NCBI GenBank assembly: GCA_045612845.1
Contig: JAZKZV010000017.1
Location: 1-64,000 of the forward strand
From: Ornithomonoglobus_A sp045612845
GTDB lineage: Bacteria; Bacillota; Clostridia; UBA1381
Direction: 5' to 3'
Length of the DNA: 64,000 nucleotides
In this document: piece after piece, positions 1 through 8,840 of the stretch
Layout: every line of letters starts with the position of its first letter
Position numbering within the stretch: position 1 is the stretch's first letter
The notes under the pieces: generated by a model
Database searches by the model: none
What the model saw: only the letters and a program-made list of their open reading frames with translations
What the model was told of the DNA's origin: nothing
Position numbers and translations under genes: made by a program

Positions 1-1205
1 ATAATATTTTTTAAAATAATAAATCCTGTATCTGTAACTGAATTCTGTGTTATCGCCTTGTCAATTTTCACAACAGAAATATCAAGGTTTTGCAAATCAC
101 CAAAGGTTGTATATCCGCTTCCGAAATCATCAAGCAAGATAGATATGCCTTTTTCTTTAAGAGCTGATAAATTATCTATCATTTGCTTTCTCGCTTCTCC
201 GGTTATGTTTTTATCCTCTAATATTTCAACCGCCAAACACGAAAACTTCAAATCGTATTTTTGCGCAATAGCTATTATCTTCTCGGCAAACTGTGGTTCA
301 CACAAAGTTGATCTTGAAAAATTGATGGTATATTTATATGATTCCCTTTGTTTTTTATCATTTGAAATCCATTTACAATTTTTTTCAAAAATATAATAAT
401 CGAATTTATCATTGATTCCTACAGAATCCACTGCAGACAAAAAGCTAACGGGAGATAACACACCTTCGCTTTCTGAATTTAAACGAGATAAAACTTCTGC
501 ACCTATTATTTTCTTTGTTTTTGCATCTAAAACAGGTTGATATTCAAGGAAAAACCGATTGTTATCAATTTCTTTTTCTATGTTGTTCTCTATTTTTATC
601 TTTTTTTCGAGAGCTTTTCCATCGGCGACATTCCATTCGGCATATGGAATATTTTCGTTTTTAGCAAGCAAATACGCTTGTTTTGCACGACCTATCGCTT
701 CATCAAATGATACTTGTGTGCCAAAGGCAAAGTATGCACCCACTCTGATGTCAATAATCTTAAGTGCACTATGCTTCAGAAGACATTTATTCAATTCCGC
801 AAAACAATTTTCGATTTTCCTACGAGCAGTTTCTACATTCCATTTCGAAAAAACAACAAAGTTTTTTTCACCATATATAGCAATATTACTTTCATCACCA
901 TTTGAAAAAGTATCCAGTAAAACTGCCTTTATTTCAGAAAAAACATTCGCAGTTTGGTGTGCAGAATAAAGACTCCTGAAATTATCCAAAGAAACTTTTG
1001 CATAGAAGACGCATCTGTCTTCATGCAATTTGCCGGATTTTTCAAAAGCGGCTTCCAATTTACTTATATTTATAAAGTCTTTTTCTTCGCTGCCTTTCGC
1101 AGTTTTCGCTCCTCTTATGGCAAAATATATGCCAATAGCAGTAAGAACAATAAAGCATAAAACCAAAATGGTTATAATTATATATGGGTATTCAAATATA
1201 TGCAT
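1..1205 (-). CDS. Membrane GGDEF(degenerate)-EAL protein, 3' end cut by window edge
   Basis: The gene runs off the left edge, so the C-terminus is missing. The start ATG at 1205 follows AGGAG with an 8-base spacer. Residues about 6-30 form one membrane segment. Next comes a GGDEF-like domain whose signature reads YGEKNF, so diguanylate cyclase activity is unlikely. The EAL domain that follows has GAEVLSRL (EVL instead of EAL), an Asn in TINFS, a Glu in AVEIL, DDFGSGY and VKID. These are the metal and substrate residues of cyclic-di-GMP phosphodiesterases, so activity is plausible. The gene begins 21 bases after the last GT2 gene and is probably co-transcribed with the exopolysaccharide operon. 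The missing C-terminus prevents a check of the last catalytic motifs. Confidence 0.85.
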   Translation of the reverse strand, partial: MHIFEYPYIIITILVLCFIVLTAIGIYFAIRGAKTAKGSEEKDFINISKLEAAFEKSGKLHEDRCVFYAKVSLDNFRSLYSAHQTANVFSEIKAVLLDTFSNGDESNIAIYGEKNFVVFSKWNVETARRKIENCFAELNKCLLKHSALKIIDIRVGAYFAFGTQVSFDEAIGRAKQAYLLAKNENIPYAEWNVADGKALEKKIKIENNIEKEIDNNRFFLEYQPVLDAKTKKIIGAEVLSRLNSESEGVLSPVSFLSAVDSVGINDKFDYYIFEKNCKWISNDKKQRESYKYTINFSRSTLCEPQFAEKIIAIAQKYDLKFSCLAVEILEDKNITGEARKQMIDNLSALKEKGISILLDDFGSGYTTFGDLQNLDISVVKIDKAITQNSVTDTGFIILKNI

Positions 1206-1225
1206 ACTTCAAGCTCCTATATTTT

Positions 1226-2302
1226 TCATTTTGAAAAAGTCGGAAATTCTAAAGTCCCTCCGGTTTGCTTAAGTCCTATTTTTTCTGCACTTTCAATGCA
1301 CTTAAGTCCATCTATACGAGCTCTTTCTTTACGTCCGGGAATTTCCGTCAGAAGATATGGTATTCCAAATAAAAGCATTGCTTTGATTAGTTCAGTCTTT
1401 GAAATACCTTTTCTTTTATATTCTGCCAGGATTTCAAACATGGCATAGTTTAACGCATCTTTACTAAATGCTTTCTTTTTGCGATTAACAGCCTTCAGCC
1501 ATTTGTAAAATTCGCAAAACTTACCTATATCTGTATTTTCCCTGAAATATATTCCTTTGATATAAAACTCCTCTTGATCCGAATCCATAACATCAAGGAG
1601 CTTGCCACAATAGTTTTTCTGAATAGCAATGACTTCTTTATGCTGCTTTTCCAGGGTTGTTTCAGTAATTTGTTTGTCATGAAGTCTGTATATCATAAGA
1701 TATTCAGGAATAATCTCTATATCATAGCCTGCCATTACAAATCTCGTCCAAAGTTCCATATCTTCGGTACAGGTGAAGTTTTTATCATACCCCAAACTTC
1801 TGATTGCATCAGCCTTTGCAATAATTCCGGGATGCAAAATCGGATTTGTAACCAAAAGCAAAGCTTTTATGGATTCCTTGTCACTTTTTCCGCCGCATCC
1901 TCCTGAAGAAATCACTCCATTTTTAAGTGTCATAAATCTACACGATGATAGAGCAACACTCGGATTATTCTCCATAAAATTATACTGTTTCTCAAGTCTT
2001 TCAGGTAGGCATATATCATCTGCATCCATTCTTGCAATATATTTACCCTGTGCGTAAGATATAGCTTTGTTAAGGGATGACGGAAGTCTTAAATTCACTT
2101 CATTGGTATGTACTTTCACGCGCTTGTCAAGCTCTGCGAATCTTTTTAATATTTCATATGTTTTGTCGGTAGAGCAATCGTTAATTACAATAAGTTCAAA
2201 ATCTTTAAAAGTCTGATTTAAGACGCTTTCAATCGCATCACGCAAATAATCTTCGCCATTATACACACTCATTATTAAAGATATTTTAGGTGCTGTATTC
2301 AC
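1226..2302 (-). CDS. Glycosyltransferase family 2
   Basis: This is a GT-A fold inverting glycosyltransferase of 358 residues. The N-terminus has the family pattern ISLIMSVYNGEDYLRDAI followed by VINDCSTDKT, and the metal-binding DxD region reads ARMDADD near residue 90. No membrane segment is evident, so it should act at the cytoplasmic face on a lipid-linked acceptor. Its start overlaps the stop of the upstream GT2 gene by 4 bases (ATGA), which suggests translational coupling. It is the last glycosyltransferase gene of the exopolysaccharide operon before the EAL protein. The donor sugar and linkage cannot be inferred. Confidence 0.9.
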   Translation of the reverse strand: MNTAPKISLIMSVYNGEDYLRDAIESVLNQTFKDFELIVINDCSTDKTYEILKRFAELDKRVKVHTNEVNLRLPSSLNKAISYAQGKYIARMDADDICLPERLEKQYNFMENNPSVALSSCRFMTLKNGVISSGGCGGKSDKESIKALLLVTNPILHPGIIAKADAIRSLGYDKNFTCTEDMELWTRFVMAGYDIEIIPEYLMIYRLHDKQITETTLEKQHKEVIAIQKNYCGKLLDVMDSDQEEFYIKGIYFRENTDIGKFCEFYKWLKAVNRKKKAFSKDALNYAMFEILAEYKRKGISKTELIKAMLLFGIPYLLTEIPGRKERARIDGLKCIESAEKIGLKQTGGTLEFPTFSK

Positions 2303-3324
2303 TTATTACCACCCTTTCTCATACGCTTTAATTCTTTGCAAAAATACAAAAAGTAAAATGCTAATCTGATTCTTTGTTTTTTCATCAAGGATATAGCAAT
2401 TCGACTTTTCATAGTAATTTTTTCAAACTGTGCCTTTCTAATTTCCTCTCTATGTAATGACCCCAATATAAGTTCCTTTAACTTACTGATAGCATTAAAA
2501 TGATTTCCTTCTGCTGCTGCCGCGAGTATTGCAAAGCACATAAAACAAGAATAACGGGAAATCTGTTCATCAAAATCCTTTGGCTTGTCTATACTTAACT
2601 CACGAAGTCCTCTAATCACATCTGCTATCTGTGAAATCTGATGCGTTTTAAAATCTGTTGAAATGGAATCATTTCTTATTGTATAAAGATATATAGCATA
2701 TTTACTCATATAAACTGTTTTTGCTTCCAAATAACAAGGAACTATGCAGCTTAAATCCTCACCTAAAGAAATGGCAGGATTGACACTCAGCTGATGTTTT
2801 GTTGCAAGCTCACGCTTTATTGCCTTACCCCACAAAAAATAGAATATGTGGTTCATATTTTTATCCGACAAAAGCTTTGGAAAAATATGCTGCTCGATTT
2901 CTGTTTTGTTATACAAGCCCTCATCGACTAAATCGCAGACTGTTTCTCCTGTTTTCTCATTGATACTACATTTATAAGAAAAAGATACAATATCAGCATT
3001 GGTTTCTCTGATGATAGTATGTGCACTTTCTAATGCATCAGGAAGAACTGCATCATCACCATCAAGATGGAAAATATAATCTCCCTTTGCCACTTTGATT
3101 CCTGCTTGCCTTGCACTGACTAAACCACCATTTTCTTTATGTATTACTTGTATCCTTTGGTCTTTTTCTGCATATTCATCACAAATTGCTCCGCAGTTGT
3201 CAGGGGAACCATCATTAACCAATATAAGCTCAAAATCAGTAAATGATTGCGAAAGAACACTATCAATGCATCTCTTTATGTATTTTTCAATATTATAAAT
3301 CGGAACAATTACTGAAAACAGCAT
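2299..3324 (-). CDS. Glycosyltransferase family 2
   Basis: A second GT2 enzyme of 341 residues. It opens with FSVIVPIYNIEKYIKRCIDSVL and LVNDGSPDNC, the nucleotide-sugar binding half of the family. The DxD equivalent reads HLDGDDAV near residue 92. The basic C-terminus is typical of capsular GT2 proteins that sit on the membrane surface. It overlaps the next gene by 4 bases and begins 11 bases after the preceding GT2. It presumably adds one sugar of the repeat unit; the specificity is unknown. Confidence 0.9.
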   Translation of the reverse strand: MLFSVIVPIYNIEKYIKRCIDSVLSQSFTDFELILVNDGSPDNCGAICDEYAEKDQRIQVIHKENGGLVSARQAGIKVAKGDYIFHLDGDDAVLPDALESAHTIIRETNADIVSFSYKCSINEKTGETVCDLVDEGLYNKTEIEQHIFPKLLSDKNMNHIFYFLWGKAIKRELATKHQLSVNPAISLGEDLSCIVPCYLEAKTVYMSKYAIYLYTIRNDSISTDFKTHQISQIADVIRGLRELSIDKPKDFDEQISRYSCFMCFAILAAAAEGNHFNAISKLKELILGSLHREEIRKAQFEKITMKSRIAISLMKKQRIRLAFYFLYFCKELKRMRKGGNK

Positions 3325-3335
3325 CTTTAAAACTC

Positions 3336-4400
3336 CTATCTGTCTCTTAATACCACCATTATCTTCTGAAACAAAAATAATTTATACTTCATAGCAAATG
3401 CAAACGCCGCCTGTTTTACGGGCAACTTATACCAAGGGTATGATTTTAACACATTTTGAATTTTGTCCTCGGTGCAGATTTCTTTTAATCTTTTCTTAAG
3501 ACAAGAAAATTTTATTTTTTTATCCCTTGCATACATAATCTCTTGGGAACACAAAATTCTCCCAAACCCTTGTATTAATCTATCTAAATAAATCTTGTAT
3601 TCTTCTTTTTCTATAGTATCTGCAATTCGTTTTTCCAGCTCATCTAAAAATACAATGCTTTTCTCAAATCGTTCCTTGTTGTATGATTTCGAAAGAGAAT
3701 CTTCATTACGACAATAGCAGTAGTAGCTATCCGGAACACCAACTGCACTTTGAGAATTTTTTATAAAGTCCACCATAAACAATGTATCCTCGGACAATAT
3801 TTTTCTCTCAGACAAAAATTCGATTTTTTGTTCACGAATTACAGAATTTTTAAATATATTTTTACATACACTCACGCCATATCGACTATCATCAGGCTCG
3901 TGAGGTAGTGCACCCACAACACCCAAAAGAAGTTTCTTCATATCTTCTTTTTCAAACACAGTTTCTTCCTCAAAATACGATTTTTTTGTGTCACCACCGA
4001 TTTCTGAAAACATATTTCCGCCAACAAAAGAGATTCCTGATAAACAAAGGTCGGCATTATATTTTTTTGCCGCATTGTATAAGGTTTCATACATAGCCCT
4101 CTCTATATAATCATCAGAATCGACAAAGCCTATATATTCACCCGTTGCTGCTTCAAGCCCCGTATTTCTTGCAAACCCAAGACCTCCGTTTTCCTTATGA
4201 ATAACCTTGATTCGTGAATCTGTCTTTGAAATTTCATCACAAAGTACGGCACACTCTTCCTTTGAGCCGTCATCTACAATGATGATTTCTATATTTTTAA
4301 GAGTCTGATTCATTATAGAATCCATACATCTCTTAAGGTATTTTTCGGTATTATATACAGGCACAATGATGCTTATGCTCGGCTTTGTCACTTTCTTCAC
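3336..4400 (-). CDS. Glycosyltransferase family 2
   Basis: The third GT2 enzyme, 354 residues. It shows SIIVPVYNTEKYLKRCMDSI, IVDDGSKEEC and the metal-site motif GFVDSDDYIE near residue 95. It resembles its neighbour at 2299-3324 in overall plan, which suggests an old duplication or shared origin. The start overlaps the stop of the GT4 gene by 4 bases. Three GT2 and two GT4 enzymes, a priming enzyme and a broken GT32 imply a repeat unit of several sugars. Confidence 0.9.
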   Translation of the reverse strand: MKKVTKPSISIIVPVYNTEKYLKRCMDSIMNQTLKNIEIIIVDDGSKEECAVLCDEISKTDSRIKVIHKENGGLGFARNTGLEAATGEYIGFVDSDDYIERAMYETLYNAAKKYNADLCLSGISFVGGNMFSEIGGDTKKSYFEEETVFEKEDMKKLLLGVVGALPHEPDDSRYGVSVCKNIFKNSVIREQKIEFLSERKILSEDTLFMVDFIKNSQSAVGVPDSYYCYCRNEDSLSKSYNKERFEKSIVFLDELEKRIADTIEKEEYKIYLDRLIQGFGRILCSQEIMYARDKKIKFSCLKKRLKEICTEDKIQNVLKSYPWYKLPVKQAAFAFAMKYKLFLFQKIMVVLRDR

Positions 4401-5608
4401 CTCTTGTCTATAAGGTTATTATATTGATGTATTAAGATGCCGGAATACTCTGTAACATCCGTTATATTCTCGCTGATTGTTTCACAGTTTGTTTTAAGTG
4501 TTTCATAGTATTCTGCATTACCAAGACACTTTTTTACTGCCTCAGCCAAAGATTCAGGTGTTGGTGCAGATGCCAACACACCCGTTTTTCCGTCTTCTAC
4601 AAGTTCTGCCATTCCGCCATAGCTCATAGTTACCACAGGAACGCCCATAGAATGAGCCTCTAATATGGATAAAGGATTATTTTCATAACAAACCGATGGA
4701 GCAATAAGAAGCTTTGCATTTTCCATCAGTTCGGTAAGCTCTTTACCTGTGACAAATCCCTTTAATGTAACATTGGGAATATTCTTTAAACATTCATCGT
4801 CAGGACCGTTTCCTGCAACGACAAAGCTAATGTCAGGCAAAAGCTTTGCGGTATTAGCCAAGAGTTCAACGCCTTTTTCCTTAGAAAGTCTGCCGACAAA
4901 AACAACATAGGGATTTTCACTATCTGTTTTAGCCGGAATATTATTCTTTTCAATAAAATTATGTATTGTAAAGGTTTTTCCTGAATATATATCCGAGCTG
5001 CTAACAAGCTTGTTTTCCAAAAATCTGCTCGGACAGATATATAAATCAACCTTTTTGTATGTTTTTAAAAATGAATAAAACTTTGCTTCAATTACACCCA
5101 ATAAGCTTTTGACTTTGGAATCATGAATACAATTAAATTTTAAGCAATTCCATTTTGAGCCTTTTATACATCTGTCGCAAGGCTTTGTTTCATTAAAGCT
5201 ATACAAAAGATGATTAGGGCAAATCATCTGATAGTCGTGAACAGTTTGCACAAGGGGGATATTTCTCTTTTTAACGGCATAAATGATTGATGGAGTAAGC
5301 TGAAAATTGATATTATTCATATGAACAATATCAGGTTTAAAGCCATCTAAAACCCTGCCGATTTTCTTATGTGCTTCTCTTGAATAAATTATTTTGAACG
5401 GATAGAGAAATCTTGATATGCCTTTAGAATGAAAGTCCATATTGGTTGTATATAGCTCCAAAGAGTTCCCAACCGTGTTTTTTTCGTCTTGCATGCCGAA
5501 ATATTCAACTTCGTGTCCCTGTGATTTAAGCTCCTCTGAAAGCTTTAACATATAGCTCTCACTACCGCCCCTTGGGTAAAGAAATTTATTCACCATCAAT
5601 ATCTTCAT
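4397..5608 (-). CDS. Glycosyltransferase family 4
   Basis: A retaining GT-B glycosyltransferase of 403 residues. The N-terminal Rossmann half carries YPRGGSE, and the C-terminal donor-binding half carries VFVGRLSKEKGVELL and the EX7E-type segment ENNPLSILEAHSMGVPVV. A cysteine-rich insert of five cysteines near residues 130-160 (ICPN, CDRC, NCLKFNC) is a feature of one GT4 subfamily and may bind metal. The start overlaps the polymerase gene by 4 bases. It should transfer a sugar from a nucleotide donor to the growing lipid-linked oligosaccharide. Donor and acceptor are unknown. Confidence 0.9.
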   Translation of the reverse strand: MKILMVNKFLYPRGGSESYMLKLSEELKSQGHEVEYFGMQDEKNTVGNSLELYTTNMDFHSKGISRFLYPFKIIYSREAHKKIGRVLDGFKPDIVHMNNINFQLTPSIIYAVKKRNIPLVQTVHDYQMICPNHLLYSFNETKPCDRCIKGSKWNCLKFNCIHDSKVKSLLGVIEAKFYSFLKTYKKVDLYICPSRFLENKLVSSSDIYSGKTFTIHNFIEKNNIPAKTDSENPYVVFVGRLSKEKGVELLANTAKLLPDISFVVAGNGPDDECLKNIPNVTLKGFVTGKELTELMENAKLLIAPSVCYENNPLSILEAHSMGVPVVTMSYGGMAELVEDGKTGVLASAPTPESLAEAVKKCLGNAEYYETLKTNCETISENITDVTEYSGILIHQYNNLIDKR

Positions 5609-6909
5609 AATATTGTTCCACCCTCTGTTTCTCTGTTAACATCTGAAATATATCCAAACATTTTTGTTTCGCAATTTCGCACCTTTTCGTCAAATCCCTG
5701 CCCAATCATTATAATGGCAAGCACAGTTGTAAGAAGCGGATAATTCATAGTGTTATCGGTTGATGAAACTATAACCAGATAAATGCTTAGTGCAAGAGCA
5801 ACAATCCCGTTTTCAACCATTCCTTTTTTGCCAAAATAACATACTCGCACTAAAGTCATAGAAACAAGCCATAAGATATATCCCCAAAAACCAAGGTCTA
5901 TAAAATACTGCAAAAAATCGTTATGAACCGATGAAACACCGACATTCATATTTGTGCTTAACTGATATGTCAAAAACCCGATTCCATTGCCCAAAAACCC
6001 CGGAGAGAACCCATAGAACTTGTCTACTGCATTGTAAATTGTAACACGACCACTTGTGTCTATTCCCATCTTTTCAAGAAGCGTAAAAACATCAAGCTTT
6101 ATAATAGCAATATATCCTATGAGCAACACTACCAATATAACAGAAACGACCACAGTAATACACATAGCTGTATCTTTCTTAAATTTCGCAATTAACTTTA
6201 AAAACCATCCAACAACCAACGCTATTGCAATGGCGATAATACCAATTCTCTTAAAGGCTGTGAGAAAGCAAAACATCGTGAGTCCAAGTAAGATAAAGAA
6301 TACAATATCTTTTTTGGGTTTTAAAAGCATATATATTAGATACGCTCCAAGACAAAATGCAAGCTCATGAATTTCTGCCTGAACAATAATATCTCCTGTT
6401 TCTCCTGCAAAAGTCAGAATAAGAGTTATAAATTCAAAAAAGAAGGCTCCAATGCCATTTTGTGCTATAATCGTTAAAAGCATCAGTATGTTTGAAATGA
6501 GAATTGCAATAAGGTTATACCATATACCTTTTTCGCCGAATACATACAAAAATGCAACTGCCGCTAAGGTAAAGGAAATCATATTGTTATACACAAACGC
6601 ACCTGACAAACCTCTTGCAATAACTGATGTGTCAACCTGTCCCACAAACCATATAAAAAGAGATACTACGATTGTTATAAGGAGAGGTGTGCAATATACA
6701 AAGGTTGCTTTAAGAGAAGATGCACCTCTTGCAATATTAGGTTTCACCAAAAAGGCTAAAAACGCTGATGCGAAAAGAACAAGGGCAAATACATGGCGGT
6801 ATGTAACAAACAAACCAAGGTTAATTATTTCTGTAAGGAAATAATACATAAGCACTGCAATCAACATAAAGTAAACCTTAAAAGCTGTTTGTACAAATCT
6901 GTTTTCCAT
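5605..6909 (-). CDS. Wzy-like polysaccharide polymerase / O-antigen ligase family
   Basis: A polytopic membrane protein of 434 residues with about ten to twelve hydrophobic segments. The loop SSVHNDFLQYFIDLGFWGYILW before the last segments is the conserved part of the O-antigen ligase/polymerase family, where the His is functionally important. In a Gram-positive Wzx/Wzy pathway this protein would polymerise repeat units on the outer face of the membrane. Its place directly after the two Wzz-like genes supports a polymerase rather than a ligase role. Sequence similarity in this family is low, so the distinction rests on context. Confidence 0.82.
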   Translation of the reverse strand: MENRFVQTAFKVYFMLIAVLMYYFLTEIINLGLFVTYRHVFALVLFASAFLAFLVKPNIARGASSLKATFVYCTPLLITIVVSLFIWFVGQVDTSVIARGLSGAFVYNNMISFTLAAVAFLYVFGEKGIWYNLIAILISNILMLLTIIAQNGIGAFFFEFITLILTFAGETGDIIVQAEIHELAFCLGAYLIYMLLKPKKDIVFFILLGLTMFCFLTAFKRIGIIAIAIALVVGWFLKLIAKFKKDTAMCITVVVSVILVVLLIGYIAIIKLDVFTLLEKMGIDTSGRVTIYNAVDKFYGFSPGFLGNGIGFLTYQLSTNMNVGVSSVHNDFLQYFIDLGFWGYILWLVSMTLVRVCYFGKKGMVENGIVALALSIYLVIVSSTDNTMNYPLLTTVLAIIMIGQGFDEKVRNCETKMFGYISDVNRETEGGTIL

Positions 6910-6935
6910 AGTTCATTTGCCCTCCTTTCATAGTC

Positions 6936-8813
6936 TTATTCGGTCACAACTTTCTTTTTCAGCGGCTCGGAAACATATTCCTTTTTACATTTTATTGCCT
7001 CTGAAAGCAGTTTTCTTGCTGTTTGATTTTCCTTAAATGTTTCTGCAATACCAACCTTGTATTCTATCCTGATATCCTTATGTTCTTCACGGTCATCAAG
7101 CCTTAATCCAAACAATCTCATTATATCTTCAACGGTAATGTAATCAGTATCCTTTGCCAAAATTACAAAGCTTCCGTTTCCGTTATAAACAAACTCTGCA
7201 TCTGTTTTTCCAAAGTTTTCTTTTAAGTACATTGTAAACATCTTTATAATATCATCACCTACCTGACGTGTGTACTCGGCATTTATGGTTGCAAGATTTA
7301 CTATATCAACCATACAATACACCGTACCATCATCTAAGAGTTTTTTGTCCATAGATTTTAGATACTTATCGAAGTATGCACGGTTATTAAGCTCTGTAAG
7401 ATGGTCTGTGTAGAAAATATAATGTATAATGTCGCCAAGCCTTCCTATTACAATCGCACCGCCGCAGCAAAGGATTATAAGGAAGAAAAATGCAATCAAT
7501 GTATATAAGTTTACATTAACACTCGGTTTAACCGAGGCAGAGGATAATACCGAAATATAACTTGCACCAAGATATTCATTGTATTCCTCATTAGTTTGCA
7601 TAGTTGTGCTGTATAAATCACTCAAATCAGAAACAAGTGCTTTGATTTCTGTATCAATTTCACCTTGAATTTGTGCATAGTTCTCATTACCGAGCTGTGT
7701 GCAAGTCTGACCCAAGCCACCGCAAGTACCACCGCAAGCACCCGTACATTTTTGAAAGGTGTCGATAACATACTGACAGTACGCAGAGTCAATAATTGAA
7801 TGTTCTCTCTTTTCGTTATGGTCGCGCCAATCATATATAAGCTCATCATATGTTACAGTTTGATCACCTGGTGCAAGATTGTCTGTTAAATTACGTTCAT
7901 GCACATTATCAAGAATATACTCATAAGTAATATTTGTATTTCCTGATTCTCTCATTTTTTCTACATAGGCATCAACAACTGCAACTGTATCTTGTACAAT
8001 ACTTTCCTCTTTTGCGTTTAGTATATTGTTGTTATCAATTCTTGTAGTGTAGTCTGAAATCAGTACCGTTTTATTCTTGGTTATCTGATACTTATATATT
8101 TTTGAAAATAGTGCAGAAAGTTTAACATGTCTTATATATGCAAACTCATCTGCCAAATCACTAAAAGATACACCTGTTTTTGTCGCTCTGTAATAAGGGT
8201 TCTGATCCATGCGTTGATACAATGTAGTCAGCGTTTCGTCTATACCCGTATCTATCATTTCCACCATTTCAATGTAGTCATAATTTTCGTTTTCTATATT
8301 ATCTATTACATTCTTTGCAGGAGCAACATTAACATATTTCTGACTGTATTCTGCAAAATAAACATCTAACGTTTCATCAAGAATAGTTCTTGCAAAATCT
8401 GTTCCTTCGTTATTTGTAGCTGTAAAGGAAACGATATATGTACTTGGCTCATAAACATATTCTTCGCCTTCTTCAAGCTTGGCTTCTTTTTGCGCAACCT
8501 TATCCTCGTCAGGGAGCGGTGTTATTGATATTCTTGATATAAGACTATCAACCGAATAAATGCCTGTAAGTCCCATTTTGTTGACAACTTTGGACATTAC
8601 AGCCGATGATTTAATTTCATTAACATCAAGCTTGGACCCCGTTGGAGTAAGACCTTGCTCTGCCGCAGGATCATTGTAATGAATAACTTCCGATGCAACA
8701 AATGTATTTGAATTCTTAAGTTTAAAATTTATTGCATAAGTGGCTAAAACACAAATAATAACAATGATAGGCAGAATCTTTTTTAAATATCTCATAATCT
8801 GAAAATTCTTCAT
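6936..8813 (-). CDS. Wzz-like chain-length protein fused to a degenerate GGDEF domain
   Basis: A 625-residue membrane protein with an unusual layout. A membrane segment at about 13-30 is followed by a roughly 400-residue extracellular domain that begins like Wzz co-polymerases (tyrosine-containing start, coiled middle). A second membrane segment lies at about 436-458. The C-terminal cytoplasmic part starts DHLTELNNRAYF (about 470), as GGDEF domains do, but the active-site loop reads NGNGSF (544-549) instead of GGDEF. It is therefore probably not a cyclase and may serve as a regulatory or cyclic-di-GMP/GTP sensing fold. The extracellular part has four cysteines at 356, 360, 364 and 371 in a Gly-rich stretch. 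The gene lies between a second Wzz-like gene and the Wzy gene, so it probably controls chain length or export. RBS GGAGG precedes the ATG. Confidence 0.8.
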   Translation of the reverse strand: MKNFQIMRYLKKILPIIVIICVLATYAINFKLKNSNTFVASEVIHYNDPAAEQGLTPTGSKLDVNEIKSSAVMSKVVNKMGLTGIYSVDSLISRISITPLPDEDKVAQKEAKLEEGEEYVYEPSTYIVSFTATNNEGTDFARTILDETLDVYFAEYSQKYVNVAPAKNVIDNIENENYDYIEMVEMIDTGIDETLTTLYQRMDQNPYYRATKTGVSFSDLADEFAYIRHVKLSALFSKIYKYQITKNKTVLISDYTTRIDNNNILNAKEESIVQDTVAVVDAYVEKMRESGNTNITYEYILDNVHERNLTDNLAPGDQTVTYDELIYDWRDHNEKREHSIIDSAYCQYVIDTFQKCTGACGGTCGGLGQTCTQLGNENYAQIQGEIDTEIKALVSDLSDLYSTTMQTNEEYNEYLGASYISVLSSASVKPSVNVNLYTLIAFFFLIILCCGGAIVIGRLGDIIHYIFYTDHLTELNNRAYFDKYLKSMDKKLLDDGTVYCMVDIVNLATINAEYTRQVGDDIIKMFTMYLKENFGKTDAEFVYNGNGSFVILAKDTDYITVEDIMRLFGLRLDDREEHKDIRIEYKVGIAETFKENQTARKLLSEAIKCKKEYVSEPLKKKVVTE

Positions 8814-8840
8814 TTTTTACCCTCCTGTATGATTTTGTGT

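Noticed and set aside
6936..8813. An active diguanylate cyclase in the Wzz-GGDEF protein
   Set aside because: The signature loop is NGNGSF, without the Gly-Gly-Asp/Glu-Glu residues needed for catalysis.
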